From: an uncultured Alistipes sp.
GTDB lineage: Bacteria > Bacteroidota > Bacteroidia > Bacteroidales > Rikenellaceae
Reading direction: 5' to 3'
Assembly: GCA_900550375.1 (NCBI GenBank)
Contig: URRP01000048.1
Coordinates: forward strand, 1 to 17,545
Length of the DNA stretch: 17,545 nucleotides
Shown: piece by piece, positions 6,449-12,769 of the stretch
Layout of the letters: each line of letters begins with the position of its first letter
Position numbering within the stretch: the stretch's first letter is position 1
The notes under the pieces: model-generated
What the model saw: the letters and a program-made list of their open reading frames with translations, nothing else
What the model was told of the DNA's origin: nothing
Databases searched by the model: none
Translations under genes and position numbers: made by a program

Positions 6449-6649
6449 CTACGCTGTCTGTACATCTATCATATCCAAGATATTGCTTGTTATCATACTG
6501 TTTACGGACAGTATAGCGCGTGAAACACCATTTTCTTTCATCCACGATTTTGCGTGATTTACTGCCGATGATTTATTGCTGCCGTCAGGAATCAGCGCAC
6601 CCAAATCATTGTACTCTTCATCCAACAGTTCGTAATAGTACCGTTTCAT
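6449..6649 (-). CDS. small phage protein of unknown function, 66 aa
   Basis: The product MKRYYYELLDEEYNDLGALI... is a small acidic protein with an aromatic N-terminus, a central KSSAVNHAKSWMKENGVSRA stretch and a short hydrophobic C-terminus. The pattern of a beta hairpin followed by a helix and a strand (residues 2-50) is seen in many small phage proteins, and nothing points to a function. It starts 6 nt after the stop of the Ner/Cro-like gene and ends 8 nt before the next start, so it is co-transcribed with them from the early promoter. Confidence 0.7.
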   Translation of the reverse strand: MKRYYYELLDEEYNDLGALIPDGSNKSSAVNHAKSWMKENGVSRAILSVNSMITSNILDMIDVQTA

Positions 6650-6655
6650 GGTTCT

Positions 6656-6832
6656 CTAATTTTTAGGAGGTGTTTTTTCGACACCGCCACGCCGAATTGC
6701 AACAGTGCGGATCGACTTCGCAAGAACGGTGTCTGTCTTGCCGCTCAACGCTTCGCCTACCGTCTTACGGGCAACGCCGAGCAAGCGGGAGATACGACAT
6801 ACTTCGCCGTGTTCTACAAGTACTTTTGACAT
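6656..6832 (-). CDS. Ner/Cro-like HTH DNA-binding protein, 58 aa
   Basis: First gene of the leftward early operon, divergent from the repressor. The protein opens MSKVLVEHGEVCRISRLLGV, continues ARKTVGEALSGKTDTVLAKS, and ends with a basic IRTVAIRRGGVEKTPPKN tail. Residues 11-31 fit a helix-turn-helix (CRISRLLGV-ARKTVGEALSG), with the second helix as recognition helix. By position it corresponds to Mu ner or lambda cro: an early regulator that turns down both the early and repressor promoters. The start at 6832 lies about 50 nt after the predicted early transcript start. Function is inferred from the HTH and position; it is not a close match to Mu Ner that I can recognise. Confidence 0.75.
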   Translation of the reverse strand: MSKVLVEHGEVCRISRLLGVARKTVGEALSGKTDTVLAKSIRTVAIRRGGVEKTPPKN

Positions 6833-6850
6833 AAGTATTAATTATTTTCG

Positions 6851-6858
6851 TATATTTG
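6851..6858 (+). promoter_or_regulatory. repressor promoter (TATATTTG)
   Basis: This is an exact TAnnTTTG -7 element, with TTTG at 6825-6828 as a possible -33 (22-base spacer). Transcription should begin near 6865, giving an 80-base leader before the repressor ATG at 6945. The start point falls inside the dyad at 6863-6884, so that site could autoregulate the repressor. Confidence 0.65.
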
Positions 6859-6862
6859 TCCG

Positions 6863-6884
6863 CGAGGTCGCAATTGTAACCTCG
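6863..6884. promoter_or_regulatory. operator dyad 1
   Basis: CGAGGT (6863-6868) and ACCTCG (6879-6884) form a perfect inverted repeat whose centre holds CAATTG (6871-6876) on the same axis, 18 of 22 positions symmetrical. It covers the predicted start points of both divergent transcripts, so a protein bound here would affect repressor and early promoters together. Confidence 0.6.
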
Positions 6885-6887
6885 ATG

Positions 6888-6919
6888 CAAATATGGGGAT
6901 AATTATCCCTTTAACCAAA
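6888..6919 (-). promoter_or_regulatory. early (lytic) promoter
   Basis: On the minus strand TTTG (6919-6916), a 20-base spacer and CATATTTG (6895-6888, one mismatch to TAnnTTTG) form a good Bacteroidota promoter, starting near 6880 toward the Ner/Cro-like gene. The palindrome at 6896-6909 fills its spacer. Confidence 0.65.
6896..6909. promoter_or_regulatory. operator dyad 2
   Basis: GGGATAATTATCCC is a perfect 14-base palindrome lying between the -33 and -7 elements of the early promoter. A related half site, GGGCGATAATT, follows at about 6925. Binding here would block early transcription; the repressor is the likely ligand, by inference. Confidence 0.65.
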
Positions 6920-6944
6920 TTATTGGGCGATAATTTTCAACAAA

Positions 6945-7652
6945 ATGAAGAGTATTTTAACCCGTATCGAAGAACTTGCTAAAAATGAAGGCATTGCAAT
7001 AGGAGCATTAGAGCGAAGCATTGGAGCAAGTAAAGGCGTGTTGTCGCGCGCAATAGCAAATGGGACCGATATTCAGTCCAAATGGATTCAGTCTATTGTT
7101 GAAAATTATCCCCGATATTCTGCGGAATGGTTATTGGCTGGACGGGGCAATATGTTACGGGAAGAAGACGAGCAACTTGCCCAGCCTACGATCGCTGCTC
7201 AGTTCCCGCTTCGTACCGATCGACAGGTGGAGATGCAGAGTATCCCGCTATACGAACTCGACGCATCGGCCGGATTGGTAGCACTGTTCAATGAAACGGC
7301 TCGGCAGGTTCCGATCAGCCACTTACAGATTCCAGATCTTCCTCCGTGCGACGGTGCGATATATGTCCGTGGGGATTCGATGTACCCGCTATTGAAAAGC
7401 GGCGACATCGTCTTATATAAGGAGATTCGCAATATTTCGAATGGGATTCTTTGGGGAGAAATGTATCTGCTATCATTCGAGATTGACGGCGACTGGTACA
7501 TTGCGATCAAATATATTCAGAGATCGGACGACGACCGTTTCGTGCGGCTGGTCAGCCACAATTTCCATCACTCGCCGAAAGATATTCCGCTCGATTCGAT
7601 TCGAGCGCTCGCCCTTGTCAAGGCAAGCGTGAGATTTAACACGCTGGGATAA
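6945..7652 (+). CDS. phage repressor, HTH plus S24 (LexA/CI-type) self-cleaving domain, 235 aa
   Basis: Maintains lysogeny by binding the operators between it and the early operon, and is expected to cleave itself on RecA activation. The N-terminal domain (1-70) is an HTH of the CI/bacteriophage repressor type, with the helix pair IGALERSIGASKGVLSRAI. The C-terminal S24 domain has cleavage site A109-G110 (ELDASAGLV), nucleophile S145 in VRGDSMYPLL and general base K189 in WYIAIKY. All elements of an inducible repressor are intact. The start at 6945 has an A-rich leader (CAACAAAATG). It reads toward the phage end and is closed by a terminator at 7708. Mu c itself lacks the S24 domain, so control here is lambda-like. 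Confidence 0.92.
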   Translation: MKSILTRIEELAKNEGIAIGALERSIGASKGVLSRAIANGTDIQSKWIQSIVENYPRYSAEWLLAGRGNMLREEDEQLAQPTIAAQFPLRTDRQVEMQSIPLYELDASAGLVALFNETARQVPISHLQIPDLPPCDGAIYVRGDSMYPLLKSGDIVLYKEIRNISNGILWGEMYLLSFEIDGDWYIAIKYIQRSDDDRFVRLVSHNFHHSPKDIPLDSIRALALVKASVRFNTLG

Positions 7653-7707
7653 ATTTTGCATCTCGCGCAGGTTCGGATATGTAGATATTAATTATATGTA
7701 CGACAAG

Positions 7708-7739
7708 CCCTTTCGAGTAAATCGAAAGGGTTATTTTTT
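7708..7739 (+). terminator. intrinsic terminator after the repressor
   Basis: A perfect 9-bp stem CCCTTTCGA / TCGAAAGGG with loop GTAAA is followed by TTATTTTTT. It sits 55 nt after the repressor stop. Confidence 0.85.
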
Positions 7740-7742
7740 GAG

Positions 7743-7795
7743 GTTAAGGAAGTTATCTTCCCTAACTTGTCATGCAATCGATTGATAATCAATCG
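7743..7795. repeat. two inverted repeats beyond the repressor terminator
   Basis: GTTAAGGAAG (7743-7752) faces CTTCCCTAAC (7757-7766) with one G-T pair, and CGATTGAT-A-ATCAATCG (7779-7795) is a perfect 17-base palindrome. Neither has a T run. They lie in the presumed phage end and may be protein-binding sites. Confidence 0.5.
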
Positions 7796-7924
7796 TTACA
7801 GAGATTGAAATGCCAATTTTGTTCCATATTTCCTGCATTTCCCCCCCCCTAAGTGTACCGAAACACGCAAAAACAAGGGTGTTTTATACATTTGCACCCT
7901 ACTTTGAAGCATGTTTTTTACATT

Positions 7925-7974
7925 ATTTTGTGACACCATTAAAAATATTTTGTGACACCATTGATGACACCATT
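7925..7974. repeat. TGACACCATT iterons, candidate transposase end sites
   Basis: ATTTTGTGACACCATT occurs at 7925-7940 and 7947-7962, exactly 22 bases apart (two helical turns), with a third TGACACCATT at 7965-7974. They are about 270-320 bases past the repressor stop, near the distance of the Mu left end from c. They may be MuA-like binding sites or arm sites of a tyrosine recombinase. Confidence 0.45.
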
Positions 7975-8000
7975 GCAAAAATGCACCTTTTGAAGCATCG

Positions 8001-8030
8001 AAAAACGGAGGCCGCATCGCCTCCGTTTTT
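8001..8030. terminator. bidirectional intrinsic terminator
   Basis: A perfect 12-bp stem AAAAACGGAGGC / GCCTCCGTTTTT has a 6-base loop CGCATC, with T runs in both directions. It marks the boundary zone between prophage and chromosome. Confidence 0.75.
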
Positions 8031-8192
8031 ACGCCCTTTTCTGGGTCTTTTCCTGCATTTTGTGGATGAGATAGGCCCGTTTTGTTACGCTTTTGTTACG
8101 ACTTCGATCGGACTCTATGCGAGTCGTTCGTAGCGCCCTATTTTATACGTTTTTTTTCGTTGTTTCAACGAGTTGTAAGATTGATACGCATG

Positions 8193-8219
8193 AAAAAAGC
8201 GGCCGTTTTTTAGCCGCTT
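8193..8219 (-). terminator. intrinsic terminator (minus strand)
   Basis: Read leftward, AAGCGGC pairs with GCCGCTT around a 9-base loop and is followed by TTTT. It may stop leftward read-through toward the prophage. Confidence 0.6.
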
Positions 8220-8248
8220 CTGTCCCGTTTTTGGGGCTTCTTGCCGAA

Positions 8249-8361
8249 TTATCCCGAACTTTTTATCCCGACTTCGGAAATCTTCGGCTTTATTCGATCT
8301 TTGACTGCCCGAAATTCGGTTTTCCTCCGAAAAAATTCGGCGAAATTCAGGTAAATTTACC
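8249..8361. repeat. 14-base tandem repeat and palindrome in gene-free DNA
   Basis: TTATCCCGA-(A)-CTT is repeated at 8249 and 8263. GGTAAATTTACC (8350-8361) is a perfect 12-base palindrome. Nothing else is recognisable between the terminator at 8219 and the tRNA terminator at 8481. Confidence 0.45.
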
Positions 8362-8480
8362 CGTTCGTTTTTTCATCCATTTTCTAACTATTTGAATATC
8401 AACCATTGCTCTGATACTGTTATACCCGTTCGTTATAAAAATTATGGAGGGACACTCGTTCCTTGAGCGTGCATACTCCA

Positions 8481-8513
8481 AATAAAACAGACAACCTTCA
8501 AAAGGCTGTCTGT
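8481..8513 (-). terminator. intrinsic terminator of tRNA-Ala
   Basis: Leftward from the tRNA 3' end, ACAGACAGCC pairs with GGTTGTCTGT in a 12-bp stem (one G-U), followed by TTTTATT. It begins 8 nt after the tRNA. Confidence 0.85.
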
Positions 8514-8520
8514 TCCGTCT

Positions 8521-8597
<77 letters not shown>

Positions 8598-8607
8598 GTT
8601 TGCGAGG

Positions 8608-8638
8608 CAAAGATAGCGGAATTTTTTGAAATACCCAA
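8608..8638 (-). promoter_or_regulatory. promoter of tRNA-Ala
   Basis: On the minus strand TTG (8638-8636), a 20-base spacer and TATCTTTG (8615-8608) match the Bacteroidota -33/-7 consensus. The -7 element ends 10 nt before the tRNA 5' end. Confidence 0.75.
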
Positions 8639-9023
8639 TACCTGTTTCGACGAAGTCGTATTTTTTTGCTGCGAAGCCGGCGGCGGGTGGGCTATTCGAC
8701 GGTCTCGGGGTGAATTCTGCATTCGAAACTGCTTGCGCCGCGAGATTTTGAGGCTGAGGCAGGTGAATTCCGTGATGCGCTGGAACCGCGCTCGGCTCGG
8801 TCCGAACTACTCTCGCAGGAGGCGTTTACGACCGGTTCGGTGACCGGTATATTCCTTATAACAGATTGATAATATTTGATTTGTCTATTGTTGATGCGAA
8901 ATAGTATAAGCAAACGTATATAAATATTCAGAAAAAATAAGTAAAAAGAATCGAATATTGGTTAAATCGCTGAAAAATCGGTGAAAAAAGCGGGCATATA
9001 TATGGTTATTTAAAATTTTTCAT
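8639..9023. other. gene-free stretch between tRNA-Ala and the ribosomal promoter
   Basis: No frame here looks coding. The first half is G+C-rich, with short repeats (GGTGAATTC twice, ACCGGT twice). The second half, from about 8860, is A+T-rich and leads into the rpsL promoter. I see no RNA gene in it. Confidence 0.6.
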
Positions 9024-9031
9024 TACCTTTG
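9024..9031 (+). promoter_or_regulatory. promoter of the rpsL operon (TACCTTTG)
   Basis: TACCTTTG is an exact TAnnTTTG element after an A+T-rich tract; the -33 element is weak. The transcript would start near 9038, giving an 80-base leader before rpsL. Confidence 0.7.
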
Positions 9032-9062
9032 CAGTCCATTTCGGATGTTATGGAAATCGAAG

Positions 9063-9080
9063 TCGGGCTGAGAAGTCCGA
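9063..9080 (+). promoter_or_regulatory. small hairpin in the rpsL leader
   Basis: TCGGGC pairs with GTCCGA (one G-U) around the loop TGAGAA. It could take part in ribosomal-protein feedback control, as S7 does in E. coli, but no specific site is recognised. Confidence 0.3.
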
Positions 9081-9118
9081 TGAAAATAAACAAATTAAAG
9101 GACAAAAACGTTTAAGAA

Positions 9119-9502
9119 ATGCCAACTATTCAACAGTTAGTACGAAACGGACGAGTTGCTTTGCAGGACAAGAGTAAGTCCCCGGCACTCGCTGCGTGTC
9201 CCCAGCGTCGAGGCGTCTGCACCCGTGTGTATACGACGACCCCTAAGAAGCCGAACTCGGCGATGCGTAAGGTGGCGCGTGTAAGATTGACCAATGGCAA
9301 GGAGGTCAACGCCTACATCCCCGGAGAAGGTCACAACTTGCAGGAGCACTCTATCGTGCTGGTCCGCGGCGGTCGTGTGAAGGACCTCCCCGGTGTACGT
9401 TATCACTTGGTGCGCGGTGCGCTCGACTCGGCAGGTGTGGACGGTCGTCTGCAGCGTCGTTCGAAGTACGGTGCGAAGCGTCCCAAGGCTGGAAAGAAAT
9501 AA
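9119..9502 (+). CDS. rpsL: 30S ribosomal protein S12
   Basis: S12 sits at the decoding centre of the 30S subunit and monitors codon-anticodon pairing. The 127-aa protein carries the family signatures CPQRRGVCTRVYTTTPKKPNSA (split here as residues 27-48), GEGHNLQEHS (69-78) and RVKDLPGVRYH (86-96). K43 and K88, the usual sites of streptomycin-resistance changes, are both lysine, and P91 is normal, so the sequence is the wild-type sensitive form. It is the first gene of the str operon, starting after an A-rich leader without a clear Shine-Dalgarno site, as usual in Bacteroidota. Confidence 0.99.
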   Translation: MPTIQQLVRNGRVALQDKSKSPALAACPQRRGVCTRVYTTTPKKPNSAMRKVARVRLTNGKEVNAYIPGEGHNLQEHSIVLVRGGRVKDLPGVRYHLVRGALDSAGVDGRLQRRSKYGAKRPKAGKK

Positions 9503-9527
9503 TCGACCAAAAAGACAATAGACAACA

Positions 9528-10004
9528 ATGAGAAAAGCTAAGCCAAAAAAGCGAATTCTACTTCCGGATCCCAAGTTCGGCGACGTGCTCGTAACGCGTT
9601 TCGTGAACAACCTCATGCTGGATGGTAAGAAGAGTATTGCCTATTCGATTTTCTACGACTCGCTGGAAATCGTCGGCAAGAAGATGAAGGATGCTGATAA
9701 ATCTCCGCTGGAGGTCTGGAAACAGGCTCTCGAGAATATCACGCCCCAAGTCGAAGTAAAATCGAAGCGTATCGGTGGCGCGACATTCCAAGTTCCTACG
9801 GAGGTTCGTCCGGAGCGCAAGATTTCGATTTCCATGAAAAACCTTGTCCTTTACTCGCGTAAGCGCGCCGGCAAATCAATGGCAGAGAAGCTTTCGGGCG
9901 AGATATTGGATGCCTACAATCAGCAGGGTGCCGCCTTCAAACGCAAGGAGGAGATGCACCGCATGGCCGAGGCCAACAAGGCATTCGCTCACTTCAGATT
10001 CTAA
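9528..10004 (+). CDS. rpsG: 30S ribosomal protein S7
   Basis: S7 binds the 3' major domain of 16S rRNA, starts assembly of the 30S head and contacts the E-site tRNA. At 158 aa it has the normal length. Recognisable parts are the basic N-terminus RKAKPKKR, the NNLMLDGKKSIAYSIFY helix (near 27-43), the QALENITPQVEVKSKRIGGATFQVPTEV core split around the beta hairpin (66-93), and the C-terminal KRKEEMHRMAEANKAFAHFRF helix. It follows rpsL by 25 nt and precedes fusA by 15 nt. In enterobacteria S7 is the repressor of this operon; whether this holds here is unknown. Confidence 0.99.
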   Translation: MRKAKPKKRILLPDPKFGDVLVTRFVNNLMLDGKKSIAYSIFYDSLEIVGKKMKDADKSPLEVWKQALENITPQVEVKSKRIGGATFQVPTEVRPERKISISMKNLVLYSRKRAGKSMAEKLSGEILDAYNQQGAAFKRKEEMHRMAEANKAFAHFRF

Positions 10005-10019
10005 AACGGGTAGAAACAG

Positions 10020-12134
10020 ATGGCAACACGAGATTTACACTACGTTCGTAATATCGGTATCATGGCTCACATCGATGCCGGTAAGACCACCACTTCGGAG
10101 CGTATCCTTTTCTACACGGGCAAGACACACAAAATCGGTGAAACGCACGAGGGATCGGCCGTGATGGACTGGATGGCTCAGGAGCAGGAGCGCGGTATCA
10201 CGATCACTTCGGCGGCTACGACCGCATTCTGGAACTACAAAGAGCAGCAGTATCAGATCAACCTGATCGATACCCCGGGACACGTCGATTTCACCGTCGA
10301 GGTGGAGCGTTCGCTGCGTGTGCTGGACGGTGCCGTGGCTACCTTCTGCGCCGTCGGCGGCGTAGAACCCCAGTCGGAGACCGTTTGGCGTCAGGCCGAC
10401 AAATACAATGTGCCGCGTATCGGTTACGTCAACAAGATGGACCGTACGGGCGCCGATTTCTTCGCCGTATGCAGCCAGATCAAAGAGCACTTCGGCGCTA
10501 CGGCGCTTCCGGTCGTTCTGCCGATCGGTGCGGAGGATAAATTCGAGGGAATCGTAGACCTTATATATAATAAGGCGTATTACTATTACGACGACAAGAC
10601 CGTCCGCGACAACTACGAGGTGCGCGACATTCCTGCCGAGATGCAGGCCGAAGCCGAGGAGTGGCGCAACAAGCTCATCGAGGAGGTTGCCGCCACCGAC
10701 GATGCGCTGATGGAGAAGTTCTTCGAGGATCCTGCGTCGATCACTCCCGAGGAGTTGATCGCAGCGATCCGCACGGCGACGATCCAGATGACGCTCGTTC
10801 CGATGCTCTGCGGTTCGTCGTTTCACAATAAGGGCGTGCAGAAGCTGCTCGACTGCGTCATCGCATTCCTGCCTTCGCCGCTGGATGTACCTCCCGTCAC
10901 GGGCATCAACCCCAAGACCGACGAGGAGACCGTGCGCCACGCTTCGGAGGACGATCCGTTCTGCGGTCTGGCGTTCAAGATCGCTACCGACCCCTTCGTG
11001 GGCCGTCTGGCTTTCGTACGTGTCTATTCGGGTAAGCTGGATGCCGGTTCTTACGTGCTCGACACGCGCAGCGGCAAGCGTGAGCGTATCAGCCGTATCT
11101 ACCAGATGCACTCCAACAAGCAGAATTCGATCGAGACGGTCGTGGCCGGCGATATTTGCGCTGCCGTAGGTTTCAAGGAGATTCGCACGGGCGATACGCT
11201 CTGCACCGAGAATGCACCGATCGTGCTCGAACAGATGACCTTCCCCGAGCCGGTGATCGGTCTGGCCGTAGAGCCTAAGACGCAGAAGGACCTCGATAAG
11301 CTGGGCATCGCGTTGGGCAAGCTGGCCGAAGAGGACCCGACTTTTACGGTTCGTACCGACGAGGAGAGTGGACAGACGATCATCAGCGGTATGGGCGAGC
11401 TTCACCTCGACATCATCGTCGATCGTCTGCGCCGCGAGTTCGGCGTCGAGATCAATCAGGGTGCGCCTCAGGTGAATTACAAGGAGGCGCTTACCACGGC
11501 CGTCCAGCACCGTGAGGTCTTCAAGAAGCAGACCGGTGGCCGCGGTAAGTTCGCCGACATTATCTTCGAGATCGGTCCTGCCGAAGAGGGCAAGATGGGT
11601 CTGACGTTCGTCGACGAGGTCAAGGGCGGTAACATTCCCAAGGAGTTCATCCCCTCGGTTCAGAAGGGCTTCGAGGCCGCTATGGCCAACGGCGCACTGG
11701 CCGGTTATACGATGGATTCGATGAAGGTGACCCTTAAGGACGGTTCGTTCCACCCTGTCGATTCGGATCAGCTCTCGTTCGAGATCGCTGCCCGCAACGG
11801 CTATCGTCATGCAGCTCCGAAGGCCGGTTCGGTGATTCTGGAGCCGATCATGTCGGTGGAGGTGCTTACTCCCGAGGAGAATATGGGCGACATCATCGGC
11901 GACCTGAACAAGCGCCGCGGTCAGATCCAAGGTATGGAGTCCAAGGGCAACGCCCGTGTCGTAAAGGCGAAGGTTCCCCTGTCCGAGATGTTCGGTTACG
12001 TAACCGTGCTGCGTACGATCTCGTCGGGCCGCGCTACGTCGTCGATGGAGTTCTCGCACTTCGAGGAGGTTCCCGCTAACCTTGCCAAGGAGATCATCGA
12101 GAAGAGCGGTCACAAGAATAAGGATTTAGAATAA
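10020..12134 (+). CDS. fusA: translation elongation factor G
   Basis: EF-G is the GTPase that drives translocation of tRNA and mRNA and, with RRF, ribosome recycling. The 704-aa protein is full length. The G domain shows the P loop AHIDAGKTT (16-24), switch I with RGITITSAATT (58-68), DTPGH (84-88) and NKMD (138-141). Domains II-V follow, including GMGELHLDIIVDRL (domain III) and the C-terminal RGQIQGME block of domain V with ATSSMEFSHFEEVP. Switch regions and the fusidic-acid pocket look intact. It lies between rpsG and rpsJ, with 10 nt to rpsJ. A long antisense frame covers it but is a codon-use artefact. Confidence 0.99.
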   Translation: MATRDLHYVRNIGIMAHIDAGKTTTSERILFYTGKTHKIGETHEGSAVMDWMAQEQERGITITSAATTAFWNYKEQQYQINLIDTPGHVDFTVEVERSLRVLDGAVATFCAVGGVEPQSETVWRQADKYNVPRIGYVNKMDRTGADFFAVCSQIKEHFGATALPVVLPIGAEDKFEGIVDLIYNKAYYYYDDKTVRDNYEVRDIPAEMQAEAEEWRNKLIEEVAATDDALMEKFFEDPASITPEELIAAIRTATIQMTLVPMLCGSSFHNKGVQKLLDCVIAFLPSPLDVPPVTGINPKTDEETVRHASEDDPFCGLAFKIATDPFVGRLAFVRVYSGKLDAGSYVLDTRSGKRERISRIYQMHSNKQNSIETVVAGDICAAVGFKEIRTGDTLCTENAPIVLEQMTFPEPVIGLAVEPKTQKDLDKLGIALGKLAEEDPTFTVRTDEESGQTIISGMGELHLDIIVDRLRREFGVEINQGAPQVNYKEALTTAVQHREVFKKQTGGRGKFADIIFEIGPAEEGKMGLTFVDEVKGGNIPKEFIPSVQKGFEAAMANGALAGYTMDSMKVTLKDGSFHPVDSDQLSFEIAARNGYRHAAPKAGSVILEPIMSVEVLTPEENMGDIIGDLNKRRGQIQGMESKGNARVVKAKVPLSEMFGYVTVLRTISSGRATSSMEFSHFEEVPANLAKEIIEKSGHKNKDLE

Positions 12135-12144
12135 GCAAACCGAT

Positions 12145-12450
12145 ATGAGTCAGAAAATTAGAATCAAATTAAAGTCTTTCGACCATAATCTCGTTGACAA
12201 GTCGGCCGAGAAAATCGTCAAGACCGTGAAGAGCACCGGTGCGGTTGTCAGCGGCCCGGTACCCCTTCCCACGCAGAAGAAGATCTTTACCGTCAACCGT
12301 TCGACCTTCGTGAACAAGAAGGCCCGCGAACAGTTCCAGCTCTGCACGTTCAAGCGCATTCTGGACATCTATTCGTCGACGGCCAAGACGATCGACGCAC
12401 TGATGAAGCTGGAGCTTCCGTCGGGTGTCGAGGTTGAGATCAAGGTCTGA
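12145..12450 (+). CDS. rpsJ: 30S ribosomal protein S10 / NusE
   Basis: S10 belongs to the 30S head and also pairs with NusB in transcription antitermination. The 101-aa sequence is typical: KIRIKLKSFDHNLVDKSAEK at the start, the protruding loop with GPVPLPTQKKIFTVNRS (37-53), and KKAREQFQLCTFKRILDIYS. It begins 10 nt after fusA, the arrangement usual in Bacteroidota, where the str and S10 operons are fused. Downstream there is an unusual 319-base gap before rplC. Confidence 0.99.
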   Translation: MSQKIRIKLKSFDHNLVDKSAEKIVKTVKSTGAVVSGPVPLPTQKKIFTVNRSTFVNKKAREQFQLCTFKRILDIYSSTAKTIDALMKLELPSGVEVEIKV

Positions 12451-12769
12451 TTTTCGACCGCTTCCGCGAATTGCGGCGGGCTTTTGGTCTGCCGAAGACA
12501 AGGAGGCGTCGGATGCGGGCAGACGTTTTCAGCCGGACAGGCGGAAGCCGGACGGATTGCAGCCGGAGAGGTTGCGGCCGATCGGGCGGAGTTCGCCGCA
12601 AGGCACGGAAAACGAAGAATGAAATTCAACGAACCGAATATGGGAGGTGAGCGGTAGTCCGCCGATTCCTCCCCGAATGCGAAAGTCGGAGAGGGAGTCC
12701 CCCGAGGGGTGGCTCCCGACTCCTGCGAAAAAATGAAAATCACTTTATTAACAAACTTTAAAGACTAAA
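12451..12769 (+). other. 319-base intergenic region between rpsJ and rplC
   Basis: No convincing gene is present. The first 170 bases are G+C-rich with imperfect repeats around GCCGGA. Then comes a strong hairpin (12685-12720), and the last 50 bases are A+T-rich, a typical leader for rplC. The transcript presumably runs through. No TAnnTTTG promoter is obvious. Neighbouring operon genes are separated by only 2-30 bases, so this gap stands out and may hold a regulatory RNA. Confidence 0.6.
12685..12720 (+). promoter_or_regulatory. strong hairpin upstream of rplC
   Basis: GGGAG (12693-12697) pairs with CTCCC (12713-12717), CCCC with GGGG inside it, and GTC with GAC outside across a 5-base bulge. 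No T run follows, so it is not a simple terminator. It could be an RNA-processing site or a binding site for a ribosomal protein such as L3 or L4. Confidence 0.5.

Larger units (their letters stand above)
1..7980 (-). mobile_element. Mu-like transposable prophage, repressor/early end (partial)
   Basis: Gene content and order match the early half of Mu-type phages: S24 repressor, divergent Ner/Cro-like protein, DDE transposase A, AAA+ protein B, Gam and a GemA-like protein, all leftward except the repressor and one membrane protein gene. No integrase, portal or structural gene is visible, so the element continues past the left edge. The right boundary is an estimate: it must lie beyond the repressor terminator (7739), and the repeats at 7925-7974 resemble transposase end sites. 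The exact junction and target duplication were not identified. Confidence 0.85.
7829..8100. repeat. cluster of short direct repeats
   Basis: Four repeat families lie in 270 bases without a gene: TTTCCTGCATTT (7829 and 8049), TTTGAAGCAT with TGCACC just ahead (7903 and 7989), ATTTTGTGACACCATT (7925, 7947), and TTTTGTTACG (8080, 8091). A nine-C run sits at 7841-7849. Such density suits a recombinase or transposase binding region. No open frame here looks coding. Confidence 0.55.

Noticed and set aside
7925..7974. Possible CRISPR array
   Set aside because: Repeats are only 10-16 bases, with unequal 22- and 12-base periods and no spacers of regular length.
7796..8395. Open frames in the repeat-rich region (7810-8133, 7796-8017, 8093-8395)
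   Set aside because: They cross terminator hairpins and direct repeats, and the translations are low-complexity F/H/C-rich strings.
10035..12113. 692-codon open frame antisense to fusA
   Set aside because: It mirrors the fusA codon use of a G+C-rich, highly expressed gene. The translation is low in complexity, with many H, R, D and L residues, and has no domain. fusA itself is certain.
12369..12743. Antisense frame and the 65-codon plus-strand frame (12425-12622) in the rpsJ-rplC gap
   Set aside because: Both overlap the rpsJ end and translate the imperfect G+C repeats. No start signal or domain is seen.
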